From a bacterium (GTDB lineage: Bacteria > Desulfobacterota > JAPLJL01): a stretch of 64,000 nt of DNA. Under the pieces are notes generated by a model. The model saw nothing but the letters and a program-made list of their open reading frames with translations, did no database searches and was not told where the DNA came from. Positions 9,915-17,543 of the stretch are shown here, piece after piece; position 1 is the stretch's first letter; each line of letters begins with the position of its first letter. Made by a program: the position numbers and the translations under genes. The stretch is taken from assembly GCA_028713675.1 (NCBI GenBank), contig JAQTNV010000015.1:4080-68079 (forward strand). The letters are read 5' to 3'.

Positions 9915-9941
9915 TTGAACTCGGGAGTTTGCGATTATAAT
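9915..9941 (+). promoter_or_regulatory. Sigma-70-type promoter of the small peptide gene
   Basis: TTGAAC (9915-9920) and a perfect TATAAT (9936-9941) are separated by 15 bases, slightly short; TTTGAA at 9914-9919 gives 16. Transcription would begin near 9948, about 20 bases before the ATG of the 58-residue ORF. Confidence 0.6.
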
Positions 9942-9967
9942 CTCGGTGGACACAAAATATTTGAACT

Positions 9968-10144
9968 ATGGACGAAAAGGTAACCCAATCAACTTTGCCC
10001 GCTTCCTCCCCCGAGGAGACGGAGCCCAAGAAATCAGTCGCTTTCGCAAACGAGAAGGGCGAGATTGACGCCTGGGACGACTACTGGGAGGACATGCTCC
10101 GGATTTCGCGCGGCCCCCGGGGGTGGAACATCGGCTGTGCCTGA
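9968..10144 (+). CDS. 58-residue peptide of unknown function upstream of an MFS transporter
   Basis: I do not recognise this product. The ORF starts with ATG just downstream of a near-consensus promoter and ends with TGA. The N-terminal half is polar and acidic (MDEKVTQSTLPASSPEETEP), the middle is Trp/Asp-rich (DAWDDYWEDM), and it ends in a Gly-, Arg- and Cys-containing tail, GPRGWNIGCA. It has no signal peptide or membrane helix. A leader-plus-core layout next to an exporter resembles ribosomally made peptide precursors, but no modifying enzyme is visible, so this is speculative. No strong ribosome site is seen. A hairpin and 54 bases separate it from the transporter gene. Confidence 0.55.
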   Translation: MDEKVTQSTLPASSPEETEPKKSVAFANEKGEIDAWDDYWEDMLRISRGPRGWNIGCA

Positions 10145-10156
10145 GGATAATCCCCT

Positions 10157-10173
10157 TCCCGCCGTGGGCGGGA
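10157..10173 (+). promoter_or_regulatory. Intercistronic hairpin between peptide gene and MFS gene
   Basis: TCCCGCC (10157-10163), loop GTG, GGCGGGA (10167-10173) form a perfect 7-bp stem followed by a pyrimidine stretch. It could act as a weak terminator or RNA-stabilising stem that keeps peptide mRNA above transporter mRNA. The role is inferred. Confidence 0.4.
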
Positions 10174-10198
10174 TCTTCTCCAAAATAACCTTCAACAA

Positions 10199-11401
10199 AT
10201 GAATTCGGAAGATTCCCGGAAAATGAATTCCCAGCTTTTCACGCGGCCCTTCATCACGATGTCTCTCGCCCAGCTTTTTACCGTCTCCAGCTTCGGGATG
10301 TTCTTCCTCTTTCCCCTCTTCATCACCGGCCACGGTGGCGGGAAATCCGACATCGGGCTCATCATGGGCACCTTCTCCCTGGCCGCCGTTTTCTGCCGGC
10401 CCTGGATCTCCACCCTGGTGGACCGGATCGGCCGGAAGAAAAGCTTCTCGCTCGGCTGCCTGCTCCTGATCACCGCCCCCCTCACCTACAACTTCTTTCA
10501 AGGCCCTCTTTCCGGATTCTATCTCCCGCTCCTCATCGTCCGGGTCTTCCACGGGATCGGGCTGGCCTTCTGCTTCACCGCCGCTTTCACCTTTGCCGCC
10601 GACATCATCCCCGCGGAGCGCCTGAACGAGGGGATCGGGATCTTCGGGATCACCGGGCTTACCGGGTTGGCCGTCGGTCCCATCATCGGCGAGCAGATTC
10701 TCCGGCATTATAATTTCCCGGCGCTTTTCGCCGCGGCCGCGGGCATCTCCGCCGTCGGCCTCCTCCTGCCCCTTTCCCTGTCCGAACCGTACCGGCCGGT
10801 TTCATCCGAAGTCACCCCTTCCTTCTTCCAGGTCTTCATCAGGAAACGCACCCTGGCCGTCGCGGTCCTGTCCCTGCTTTTCGGGTTCGGCCTTTCCACC
10901 TCGGGAAATTTCGTCGCCCCCTTCGCCCAGGAGGAAAAACTTTCCCTGGTCTCCCTTTACTTTATCGCCTATTCCCTGGCGGCCATCCTGACCCGGATCT
11001 TCGGGGGCCGGATCGCCGACCGGGTCGGCGAGGAAAAAGTAATTCCCCCGGCCCTGGTCCTGACCGCCGCGGGCCTCCTGACCCTGACTTTGCCCGGGGG
11101 CAATACGACTCTGCTGCTCGCCGGATTTCTGGCGGGAACCGGTCACGGATTCCTCTACCCCCTCCTCTCCGCGCTGGCGCTCCGGAACGAGCCGGAAAAT
11201 ATCCGCGGCAAGATCTCCGGGGCTTTTACCGGAAGCATTGATGCGGGGGTTTTTCTGGGTTCCGCCACGCTCGGCTACGTGGGGGAGTGGGCCGGGTTCC
11301 GGGCCATTTTCTTTCTCGGAGGTCTGGCCCTTTTCCTCGGCCTGGCCTATTTCAAATTCTGGCTCAGCCGGCAGGACCAAGAAGATACAGGCGACAGGTA
11401 A
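10199..11401 (+). CDS. MFS family transporter
   Basis: Inner-membrane secondary transporter of the major facilitator superfamily; 400 residues with about twelve hydrophobic helices. The loop 2-3 motif appears as LVDRIGRKKSF (about residue 74) and recurs in the second half as GRIADRVGEEKV, the internal duplication expected for MFS proteins. The substrate cannot be told from sequence. The start is uncertain: ATG 10199 gives MNSEDSRK, and ATG 10223 has GGAA just before it. The last codons and the stop lie inside a heptamer array (11384-11411), so the C-terminal residues DTGDR are repeat-encoded. Confidence 0.85.
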   Translation: MNSEDSRKMNSQLFTRPFITMSLAQLFTVSSFGMFFLFPLFITGHGGGKSDIGLIMGTFSLAAVFCRPWISTLVDRIGRKKSFSLGCLLLITAPLTYNFFQGPLSGFYLPLLIVRVFHGIGLAFCFTAAFTFAADIIPAERLNEGIGIFGITGLTGLAVGPIIGEQILRHYNFPALFAAAAGISAVGLLLPLSLSEPYRPVSSEVTPSFFQVFIRKRTLAVAVLSLLFGFGLSTSGNFVAPFAQEEKLSLVSLYFIAYSLAAILTRIFGGRIADRVGEEKVIPPALVLTAAGLLTLTLPGGNTTLLLAGFLAGTGHGFLYPLLSALALRNEPENIRGKISGAFTGSIDAGVFLGSATLGYVGEWAGFRAIFFLGGLALFLGLAYFKFWLSRQDQEDTGDR

Positions 11402-11411
11402 CAGGTCGCCG
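11384..11411. repeat. Heptamer array spanning the MFS stop codon
   Basis: Four 7-base units in register: GATACAG, GCGACAG, GTAACAG, GTCGCCG. The TAA stop of the MFS gene (11399-11401) is inside the array. It is purine-rich on the strand of the gene it follows. Confidence 0.7.
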
Positions 11412-11425
11412 GTTTCAAAATAAAA

Positions 11426-11452
11426 AAGCCGGGGCCAGCCCGGCCCCGGCTT
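11426..11452 (-). terminator. Rho-independent terminator of the flavin reductase gene
   Basis: AAGCCGGGGCC (11426-11436) and GGCCCCGGCTT (11442-11452) form a perfect 11-bp stem with a 5-base loop. Read on the minus strand the stem runs into TTTTTTATTTT, a good U-tract, so it terminates transcription coming leftward from 11495. On the plus strand it may also stop the MFS transcript, but the T-run there is poor. Confidence 0.85.
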
Positions 11453-11494
11453 GTAAACCCCCAAAAATCTATTCGATCTTCCTAATAAATTTGG

Positions 11495-12076
11495 CTATCG
11501 GTCATCGTTATTTAACCCCATTCCGATCGAGAACGCTTTCCCCAGGTGCTTCCCCACCCCGTAATAATTGCCGCTCTCGGGGGCGAAAATAACCGGCTTG
11601 ACCTTTTTGATCTCCAGGGAACCGTCCTTTCCGAGTACCGATTCGCTGGCCTTGATATCCACGATTTCGCCGACAAACTGGGTGTGCAGCCCCAGTTCGA
11701 AGGTGTGAGCCAGACGGCATTCCAGGACCAGGGGAAACTCCTCGACATAGGGGGCGTCCACCAGGTCGCTTTTCACCGGGGTCAGTCCGGTGGCGGCAAA
11801 CTTGTTTTTAGTTTTTCCGGACACGATCCCGAAATAATCCGCCTGCCGGACCTGGGTTTCGGACGGGACATTGATGGTAAAGGCTTTGCGTTCGACGATG
11901 TTTCCATGGGTGTAAGTAGCTTTCCGCAGGGAAACCGCGACGCAGGGCGGCTGGGAACAACAGATCCCCGCCCAGGCCGCCGTCATCACGTTGGCTTTCC
12001 CGGACTTATCGTATGTGCCCACCACCCAGACCGGGGTAGGATAGATCAAAGTTTTCGCGCCCAATGATTTCTTCAT
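11495..12076 (-). CDS. Flavin reductase-like FMN-binding protein
   Basis: A 193-residue flavin reductase-like domain with an FMN-binding split-barrel fold. Family features are the N-terminal stretch [15 protein letters not shown], the NVMTAAWAG segment expected to contact FMN, and the later [18 protein letters not shown]. These proteins bind FMN and act as NAD(P)H:flavin reductases or electron-transfer partners. AAGGAG lies about 9 bases before ATG 12076. It stands alone with its own terminator; a paralogue is at 30633. The presence of redox partners nearby suggests a role in oxygen defence or electron transfer, but the substrate is unknown. Confidence 0.85.
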   Translation of the reverse strand: MKKSLGAKTLIYPTPVWVVGTYDKSGKANVMTAAWAGICCSQPPCVAVSLRKATYTHGNIVERKAFTINVPSETQVRQADYFGIVSGKTKNKFAATGLTPVKSDLVDAPYVEEFPLVLECRLAHTFELGLHTQFVGEIVDIKASESVLGKDGSLEIKKVKPVIFAPESGNYYGVGKHLGKAFSIGMGLNNDDR

Positions 12077-12094
12077 AAAAACTCCTTAATAAAA

Positions 12095-12122
12095 GTGAGA
12101 AGTGAGACGTAAGAAGTGAGAC
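12095..12122. repeat. Heptamer array GTGAGAA/GTGAGAC upstream of the flavin reductase gene
   Basis: Exactly four 7-base units in register: GTGAGAA, GTGAGAC, GTAAGAA, GTGAGAC. It lies 18 bases before the minus-strand start at 12076, so it is pyrimidine-rich on that gene's mRNA strand. Confidence 0.8.
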
Positions 12123-12142
12123 GAAATAGATAAATACAAAAG

Positions 12143-12172
12143 TGTCATCCTGAGCGATAGCGAAGGATCTCG
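12143..12172. repeat. TGTCATCCTGAGCG-type dispersed repeat
   Basis: The stretch reads TGTCATCCTGAGCGATAGCG and continues AAGGATCTCG. It belongs to a dispersed family seen again at 44146-44177 and, inverted, in 54971-55134. Similar repeats occur in intergenic regions of many environmental bacterial genomes. Confidence 0.7.
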
Positions 12173-12180
12173 GAGTTACC

Positions 12181-12253
12181 GGCTACCTGTTATCTGCTGC
12201 TGGCTGCCGGTTTCTGGGTTTCGGTTTTTCCCGTCTACCGTCTTCCGTCTACC
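12181..12253. repeat. Two heptamer blocks at the 3' end of the ABM gene
   Basis: Block 12181-12208 has units GGCTACC, TGTTATC, TGCTGCT, GGCTGCC. Block 12233-12253 has GTCTACC, GTCTTCC, GTCTACC. The second block contains the ABM stop codon (complement of CTA, 12249-12251). On the ABM mRNA strand both are purine-rich. Confidence 0.7.
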
Positions 12254-12545
12254 CTTTTTTGGCAACTTCCTCGTACATCTCGATGCTCGGCTGTTCAGCC
12301 AGGAGCGGGCCGACCTTGGCGAAGAGATCCTGGAATTCCTGCGATTGCCCATGGGCCGCCAGGGCTTCGGTGTCCTGGTATTTCTCGTAAAACAGAAATT
12401 TGCCCGGGTCCATCTGGGAACGGTGAAGAATATACGCGACCGTCCCATTCTCCTTTTGCACCTTGGGCAGATAGGCCCGGATGGCCGTTTCCATCTCTTT
12501 CGCTTTCCCTTCCTGCGCCTTCAGAATCGCTATTACCGTAATCAT
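12249..12545 (-). CDS. Antibiotic biosynthesis monooxygenase (ABM) domain protein
   Basis: A 98-residue single-domain protein of the dimeric alpha-beta barrel ABM/YgiN family. Typical features are the N-terminal strand MITVIAILKAQEGK, then NGTVAYILHRSQMDPGKFLFYEKYQD and a C-terminal helix ending in the SIEMYEEV strand. Members are quinol monooxygenases or heme- or quinone-handling proteins, but many have no known substrate. GGAGGG precedes ATG 12545. The stop codon lies in a heptamer repeat, so the last one or two residues may be repeat-derived. Confidence 0.85.
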   Translation of the reverse strand: MITVIAILKAQEGKAKEMETAIRAYLPKVQKENGTVAYILHRSQMDPGKFLFYEKYQDTEALAAHGQSQEFQDLFAKVGPLLAEQPSIEMYEEVAKKG

Positions 12546-12618
12546 TAACCCTCCTCTCCATCCCCTCCCCGCCGGGAGAAGGGATTTGTGTTCCTAAAAT
12601 CGTATCTGGGACCTGATC

Positions 12619-13137
12619 CTAATCCTGTTTACCCGAGAGAATCGAGGTCAGGTGTCCGATCGTCTCCCGCACCGGTGCGGAAATTTCCCGCCCGTGCTCC
12701 AGGCTCCCCGGCTGGATCGCCAGGACCAGCGCCTTGATCCCGTTTTCCTCCCAGAGCTTGAGCAGGCTGCGCAGGGGCATCCGGTGGGTGGAAAGGCAGA
12801 AATTCTCCGGCAGTTCGCCGGGCGGGAGGACCGCCACCGCGCCCGCGTCCGCTCCCAGCTCCACCGCGTCCGCCACGATCACCACCGCAGGCTTGAGATC
12901 CACGATCCGGACCAGCCAATCCTCGGGCGTCTCGCCGGCGTCAATGAAGAGCCGTTCGTGGGGGAACTGCCGGCAGAAAGCCGATTGCTCCCATTGCTCC
13001 TTCAGCCGCTGGACGAGCTCCGGCCCGGCCCCGTCGTCGCCGCGGAGCCGGTTGCCCATACCCACCACCGCCACCTTCGCGGGAAAGCCCGGGTGGAGGT
13101 AGGTGATCAGGGTTTCCAGGTCGACTTGCGGTTCCAT
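12619..13137 (-). CDS. Hydrogenase maturation protease, HycI type
   Basis: Nickel-dependent endopeptidase that trims the C-terminus of [NiFe] hydrogenase large subunits after metal insertion. The family motif GMGNRLRGDDG is at about residues 26-36, followed by the metal-site DAVELG and a conserved His in STHRMPL, matching the Asp/Asp/His nickel site of HycI. The 172-residue length is normal. It is the last gene of the hydrogenase operon, which fits maturation of the large subunit at 18466-20148. AAGGA precedes ATG 13137. Confidence 0.9.
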   Translation of the reverse strand: MEPQVDLETLITYLHPGFPAKVAVVGMGNRLRGDDGAGPELVQRLKEQWEQSAFCRQFPHERLFIDAGETPEDWLVRIVDLKPAVVIVADAVELGADAGAVAVLPPGELPENFCLSTHRMPLRSLLKLWEENGIKALVLAIQPGSLEHGREISAPVRETIGHLTSILSGKQD

Positions 13138-13164
13138 TTTCTTTTGTCCTTGCTTAGGTTATCA

Positions 13165-13286
13165 GGTTCAAGGTTCAACGTTCAAGGTTTAGGGGATTCA
13201 GAAAACAATTAATCGGGTGCGATAGATTCGGCACTTTCAGCATTTTCCGTCTTTAACCCTGAACCGTGAACACTGAACGGTGAACC
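13165..13286. repeat. Pair of four-unit heptamer arrays between HycI and PhnD-like genes
   Basis: Array 13165-13192: GGTTCAA, GGTTCAA, CGTTCAA, GGTTTAG. Array 13259-13286: CTGAACC, GTGAACA, CTGAACG, GTGAACC. Each has exactly four 7-base units and the two are reverse complements in consensus, so they would pair in RNA that reads through from the PhnD-like gene into hycI. The 66 bases between them show nothing recognisable. Confidence 0.85.
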
Positions 13287-13350
13287 CAAACAGAAATGAA
13301 AGACCTGATGGGGGTGAGAAAGAGGGAAATTCGAGGAAATGAACCGTGGC

Positions 13351-14316
13351 TTACCGGGCAACGGTCTGCGTGACCGGCGCGGGAGCAGGGACAACGGTCC
13401 CGGTAGCCGGGGCGGCATTGGGCGGGGGAGTGAGGAACCCGTTCAGGATGAGCAGGTTGGTGAAATCGGCGTAATCCGAGGCGGAGGTCGGGGCGAACCC
13501 GGAGATGCGCAGGCGCTGGAAGATGAAAGCCTGGTCCGGGTTTTGGGCATCGAGCTTCAGGAGGGCGTCCTTCACTTTCTGCACCAGTTCCGGATCGGTC
13601 CCGGGATAGGAAACGATGTTATGATTGGGATAGTACGGGGTGGAGGCGATGATTTTCACCCGGGGCATCTGTCCCCGCGCGTTTTTCATCGCTTCCAGCA
13701 CATCCTCGCGGACGAAGCCGATCTCGGCCCGGCCGTCCGCCACCTTCTCCAGGATCTTTTCCTGGGGCTCCCCGAATTTGTAGCTCAGATCTTTCTCCGG
13801 ATCCATTCCCGCTCCCTTGAGCATCATCCACTGGGCGAGGAATCCTCCGACGTTAAAACGCGAGGTGGCCAGAACGGTTTTACCCCGCAGGTCCGTCAAC
13901 GCCTGGATCGGGCTTCCTTCCTTGGCCACCACCAGGCCGCGGAATTCGGTCCGCCCGTCAAGCGAAATCGTTTTTACCACCGGAACCGCCTGGTTTTTCT
14001 CGGCCAGGATGGCGTAAAGGTAGGGGTTTTGAAACGAGAAAGCCACATTTTCCCCCTTGATCATTTTCAGAAAGGCGTCCACCGAGGCCGGGCCGGTGAG
14101 CATCTCGAATTTGGTGCCGGTTTCCCTGCTCAGGTAATCCACCAGGAAGATAAAACGCGCCTCCATCATCGGCACGGTGAAAGGGACGGTCGAGACCAGG
14201 ATTTTGGCCGTCTGTTTTTGGGATGGACAGGGCTGGCAGGCGGGAGCCAACAACACCGCGGCCCAAAGCAGACCAATGATCATCCGGAAAGAGATTCCTC
14301 CGTGAATTTTCGCCAT
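13351..14316 (-). CDS. PhnD-like substrate-binding lipoprotein in the hydrogenase operon
   Basis: A 321-residue type 2 periplasmic binding protein of the phosphonate/phosphite/phosphate (PhnD) family. It has an N-terminal hydrophobic signal (about 11-26) with a likely lipidated C27 (LLAPAC). Typical blocks are GENVAFSFQNPYLYAI, FRGLVVAKEGSPI, LRGKTVLATS, and GRAEIGFVREDVLEAM. The C-terminal 25 residues are Pro/Ala/Thr-rich and probably disordered. No permease or ATPase gene accompanies it. It sits 16 bases after the nuoB-like gene, inside the hydrogenase operon. Its ligand is unknown; a role as an orphan sensor is possible. Confidence 0.85.
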   Translation of the reverse strand: MAKIHGGISFRMIIGLLWAAVLLAPACQPCPSQKQTAKILVSTVPFTVPMMEARFIFLVDYLSRETGTKFEMLTGPASVDAFLKMIKGENVAFSFQNPYLYAILAEKNQAVPVVKTISLDGRTEFRGLVVAKEGSPIQALTDLRGKTVLATSRFNVGGFLAQWMMLKGAGMDPEKDLSYKFGEPQEKILEKVADGRAEIGFVREDVLEAMKNARGQMPRVKIIASTPYYPNHNIVSYPGTDPELVQKVKDALLKLDAQNPDQAFIFQRLRISGFAPTSASDYADFTNLLILNGFLTPPPNAAPATGTVVPAPAPVTQTVAR

Positions 14317-14332
14317 CGGCGTTTTTCCTTCC

Positions 14333-14824
14333 TTAGGATTTTTCGATATTTTGCAGGAGCTGTTCGGGGTGAACCTGGGCGAGAAGCTCCGGAGCGACTT
14401 TCTTGGGAGCCAAGCCCAGGGCCACTGCCACCCCGTAAAGGATGGCTTCCGGCCGGGCCGGACATCCCGGGACGAAAAAGTTTACCGGGAGGACCTTGTC
14501 CAGCCCGCCCAGGGTGGCGTAGGAATCGAACCAGATATTGCCTCCAGTGGGGCAGCTCCCGATCGCGATCACCAGCTTGGGGTTGGGAACCGCGTCATAG
14601 AGTTTTTTCAGAGCGGGAAGCACCTGCCGGGTGACCGGCCCGGAAACCAAAAGGACATCCGCGTGCCGGGGCGAGCCCACCAGCTTGATCCCGAAGCGCT
14701 CGGCGTCGTAGTAGGGCGTGAGCACGTTGATCACCTCGATATCGCAGCCGTTGCAGGCCCCGGTATTGCAATGAAAAACCCACAGGGATTTGGGGAAAGC
14801 CTTGGCGCAAAGTTTCTTCAGCAT
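14333..14824 (-). CDS. Group 4 [NiFe] hydrogenase small subunit (NuoB/HyfI-like)
   Basis: Electron-transfer subunit that carries the proximal [4Fe-4S] cluster next to the NiFe site. At 163 residues it has the NuoB-type ligands: CNGC near residue 24, the cysteine in GSCPTGG and that in PGCPARPEAI. It lacks the long extra cluster domains of group 1 small subunits, as expected for Hyc/Hyf/Ech enzymes. GAGAG precedes ATG 14824. It lies downstream of the HyfF-like gene across a 61-base gap containing a heptamer array. Confidence 0.92.
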   Translation of the reverse strand: MLKKLCAKAFPKSLWVFHCNTGACNGCDIEVINVLTPYYDAERFGIKLVGSPRHADVLLVSGPVTRQVLPALKKLYDAVPNPKLVIAIGSCPTGGNIWFDSYATLGGLDKVLPVNFFVPGCPARPEAILYGVAVALGLAPKKVAPELLAQVHPEQLLQNIEKS

Positions 14825-14852
14825 TTGATTTTCTCTCTATTATTAATTCTTT

Positions 14853-14882
14853 ACCCTTTGCCCTACGCTCTATGCCCTATGC
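14853..14882. repeat. Heptamer array downstream of the HyfF-like gene
   Basis: Units ACCCTTT, GCCCTAC, GCTCTAT, GCCCTAT follow in register. On the mRNA strand of the HyfF-like gene it is purine-rich and begins 3 bases after that gene's stop codon. Confidence 0.75.
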
Positions 14883-14885
14883 TTT

Positions 14886-16376
14886 TTAAGGCATCGCGAT
14901 CGTGGCGAAGACCGCTTTGGTCGCTTCATTCAGGATGGGGGAAACGATCTGGGGATACACCCCGATCAGGAGACAGAGGAAAGCCAGGATCAGCATCCCG
15001 CCCCACATCATCACCGGAACTTCTTTAATCCCGGCCGCTTTCAGATTCTCCGGCGCCTCTCCCATGAAGACCTGGTAGGTCAGGTGGATGAAAATGGCTA
15101 CGTTGAGAATCGCCACCGCCACCGCGACCACGGTGGCCCAGGGGAAGCCGGCCTTCACGCCCGCGATGAACAAGGTGAATTCGCTGATGAAGCCGTTGAA
15201 AAACGGCAACCCGCCCAGGGCCAGGGTGGCAACATAAAAGGCCACCGCGGAAATGGGCATATATTTGCCCAGGCCCCCGAGCTCGGAAACCCGGCGGTGA
15301 TGGGTGGAGTAAATGACCGCGCCGACGCTGAAAAAGGCCAGGGACTTCATCAGGGAATGGTTGAGGAGGTGGAAGATTCCGCCGTAGATGCCCAGGTAGT
15401 TGGCCAGCCCCAGTCCCATCAGGATGTAACCCATGCTGGTAACCGAGCAGAAGGCCAGGAAGCGCTTCAGGTCATCCTGCATCATCATCATGATCACCCC
15501 TACCACCATCGTGAGCATTCCGAAAACCAGAACCAGGGTGCTGACAATGGGATAGAAGGGGTAGAAAATCAGAACGGTGCGGATCAGGGCGTAAACCCCG
15601 ACCTTGATCATCACGCCGGAAAGCATCGCACTGATCGGCGTGGGGGCCTCGGCGTGGGCGTCCGGGAGCCAGGTGTGGAAGGGCACCATGCCCGCCTTGG
15701 TCCCGAAACCGACCAGGAGCATGACCACCGAGAGAAGAACGATGCTCTTCGGCATCTTACCCGCCACCTTGGCGATCTCGGTCAGCTTCAGGGGATCGAC
15801 CCCTCCGGTGACCTGCGCTGAGGCCCCGGAATAAAGCAGGACACATCCGAAGAGGGCGAAGGTGATCCCGACGGTCAGGAGAATGGCGTATTTATAAGCG
15901 GCTTCGATCGCGTCCTTGTTCCAGTAGAAACCCACCAGGATGATCGAAGCCAGCGTGGTTCCCTCGATAATGACCCAGAGAAGAATAATGTTGTTGACGG
16001 TGGTGGCGCAGAGCATAGTGGCGAGGAAAACCATGAACCAGCCGTAGTAGGTTCCCATCCGCTCCGCCTGGATGGCCCCCACCTCCACCTCCCGCCGCAT
16101 ATATGGAATGGAATAGCAGGAGGCAATCAGGCCGAGCAGGGCGACCAGCCCGGCGATCAGGCCGGAGAGGGCGTCCATCCGGAGCTGACTTGAGTAAAGC
16201 GTAAGCACCTCGCCGTGGGTGGTGGCGATGAAAATCTTGAGCGCGATCACGAAGGTGACGATCGTGCCGAGCAGGGCCAGGGTTTCAGCCACGACCCGGG
16301 ATTTCCGGCCTACGAGGAAAATCAGAATCCCCGCGATCGCCGGAGTCAGGAAAAGATATAGGATTTCGGTATTCAT
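14886..16376 (-). CDS. Proton-translocating antiporter-like subunit (HyfF/NuoN-like)
   Basis: Membrane subunit of the Mrp/NuoLMN family, 496 residues with about 13-14 hydrophobic helices. Key family residues are seen: the Glu in WVIIEGTTLASI and the Lys in the segment GFGTKAGMVPFHTWLPDAHAEAP, followed by a Lys/His-bearing segment (LLNHSLMKSLAFF). These form the proton path in complex I and Hyf-type hydrogenases. AGGAAAC precedes ATG 16376. Together with the HyfB-like protein at 20169 it gives this enzyme two candidate ion-pumping subunits. Confidence 0.9.
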   Translation of the reverse strand: MNTEILYLFLTPAIAGILIFLVGRKSRVVAETLALLGTIVTFVIALKIFIATTHGEVLTLYSSQLRMDALSGLIAGLVALLGLIASCYSIPYMRREVEVGAIQAERMGTYYGWFMVFLATMLCATTVNNIILLWVIIEGTTLASIILVGFYWNKDAIEAAYKYAILLTVGITFALFGCVLLYSGASAQVTGGVDPLKLTEIAKVAGKMPKSIVLLSVVMLLVGFGTKAGMVPFHTWLPDAHAEAPTPISAMLSGVMIKVGVYALIRTVLIFYPFYPIVSTLVLVFGMLTMVVGVIMMMMQDDLKRFLAFCSVTSMGYILMGLGLANYLGIYGGIFHLLNHSLMKSLAFFSVGAVIYSTHHRRVSELGGLGKYMPISAVAFYVATLALGGLPFFNGFISEFTLFIAGVKAGFPWATVVAVAVAILNVAIFIHLTYQVFMGEAPENLKAAGIKEVPVMMWGGMLILAFLCLLIGVYPQIVSPILNEATKAVFATIAMP

Positions 16377-16389
16377 TGTTTCCTGTTCC

Positions 16390-17055
16390 TTACCACCTTA
16401 AGCCCCGGAGCTGGAGGGTGTCGGTGGAGCCGAATTTCTGATAAATCCCGTAAATCACGTAGAGCAGGATCCAGACCGCGATCACCACGTCGGTCACAAT
16501 CCCGATCAGCGCGGTTTCGCGAAGCGCCGGGGCCAGGGTGACCAGGGAGAGATGCACCCCGTTTTCGAGGATCAGAAGGCCGTGCACGGTCTTGATCGCG
16601 TCGCGGCGGACCAGGATGCAGTAAAGGCCCATGATGAAAATCGAGAGGCTGACCGCCAGATTGGTCCGGAAGGGTTCGGCGGTGGCGAACTGGCTGGGGG
16701 CCACAAACCCGATGTACGAATGAGTGACCCGGTAGAGCAGGATCACCACCGCGCTGATCAGGAAGATGGATCCCAAGTACCCGATCAGGGGCTGGAACTC
16801 CCGGTCCGTGGTCTTTTTGATATAACGGAGCAGGAGCCAGGGAATGATCACCACCTTGGTGACGAACGCGGTCGCGGCCCAGTAATAAAGCCCGGGATTG
16901 TCGATCGCGAAGATGGCGAAAAGGGTGCACATCAGGAAGGCCTGGATCATGTACACGTAGGCGGCATATTTCAGATTCCGGAGCTCGATGATCAGGTACG
17001 AAGTGATGATCATCGAAAGACTGATGGTCGATATGATTTTGGCGAATTCCTGCAT
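16390..17055 (-). CDS. Hydrogenase-4 component E-like membrane protein (HyfE)
   Basis: A 221-residue membrane protein with about seven hydrophobic helices. The C-terminal half (about 130-215), with IFIMGLYCILVRRDAIKTVHG and ILENGVHL, resembles NuoK, which carries a membrane Glu in the complex I proton route. HyfE proteins are NuoK-like with an N-terminal extension, matching this length. GGAATAACT precedes ATG 17055. It lies 13 bases from each neighbour in the operon. Confidence 0.88.
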   Translation of the reverse strand: MQEFAKIISTISLSMIITSYLIIELRNLKYAAYVYMIQAFLMCTLFAIFAIDNPGLYYWAATAFVTKVVIIPWLLLRYIKKTTDREFQPLIGYLGSIFLISAVVILLYRVTHSYIGFVAPSQFATAEPFRTNLAVSLSIFIMGLYCILVRRDAIKTVHGLLILENGVHLSLVTLAPALRETALIGIVTDVVIAVWILLYVIYGIYQKFGSTDTLQLRGLRW

Positions 17056-17068
17056 AGTTATTCCCGAA

Positions 17069-17530
17069 TTACTTTCCCGCCGGTCCGGCTGCTTCCTTGG
17101 ACCGGAACCCGGTTACCATCATTTTATCCAGGGCGCTCTTGGGTTTGAAACAGCGCCCGCAGCGCCCGCAGGTGCCCATGTAAAGTTCGGTGCGGATGTA
17201 AAGGTCATTGTTGTCGTTGGTGGCGGTCTGGTACTCGGTGGACATCGTAATCGCGTTTTCCGGGCAGACTTCGGCGCAGCGCCCGCAGTAGGTGCAGCGC
17301 CGGAGGAAATACTCCAGCGTCCGGGTGGTCTCCGTGTCGTTGATCTCGATCAGCCGGGCCGGGCAGACATTGGCGCAGCCCCCGCAGCCGATGCATTTTT
17401 CCACTTCAATCTTGATCTTGCCCCGGAACCAGTCCCCGGGGGGATTGAACTCCGGGCCCAGGGGGAAGGGCATCGTGACCCGTCCCGCCTTGAAACAGAT
17501 TGCCGCTTCTTTCAGCTTGCTTTTCAGCAT
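17069..17530 (-). CDS. NuoI/HyfH-like ferredoxin subunit
   Basis: Electron-transfer subunit with two [4Fe-4S] sites: CIGCGGCANVCP and CTYCGRCAEVCP, both full CxxCxxCxxxCP motifs, in 153 residues. The C-terminal tail carries another CGRCGRC cluster of cysteines, beyond the normal NuoI pattern, that might bind an extra metal or cluster. It would carry electrons between the soluble arm and the small subunit. GAGG lies eight bases before ATG 17530. Confidence 0.9.
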   Translation of the reverse strand: MLKSKLKEAAICFKAGRVTMPFPLGPEFNPPGDWFRGKIKIEVEKCIGCGGCANVCPARLIEINDTETTRTLEYFLRRCTYCGRCAEVCPENAITMSTEYQTATNDNNDLYIRTELYMGTCGRCGRCFKPKSALDKMMVTGFRSKEAAGPAGK

Positions 17531-17543
17531 TGGTTCAACCTCA

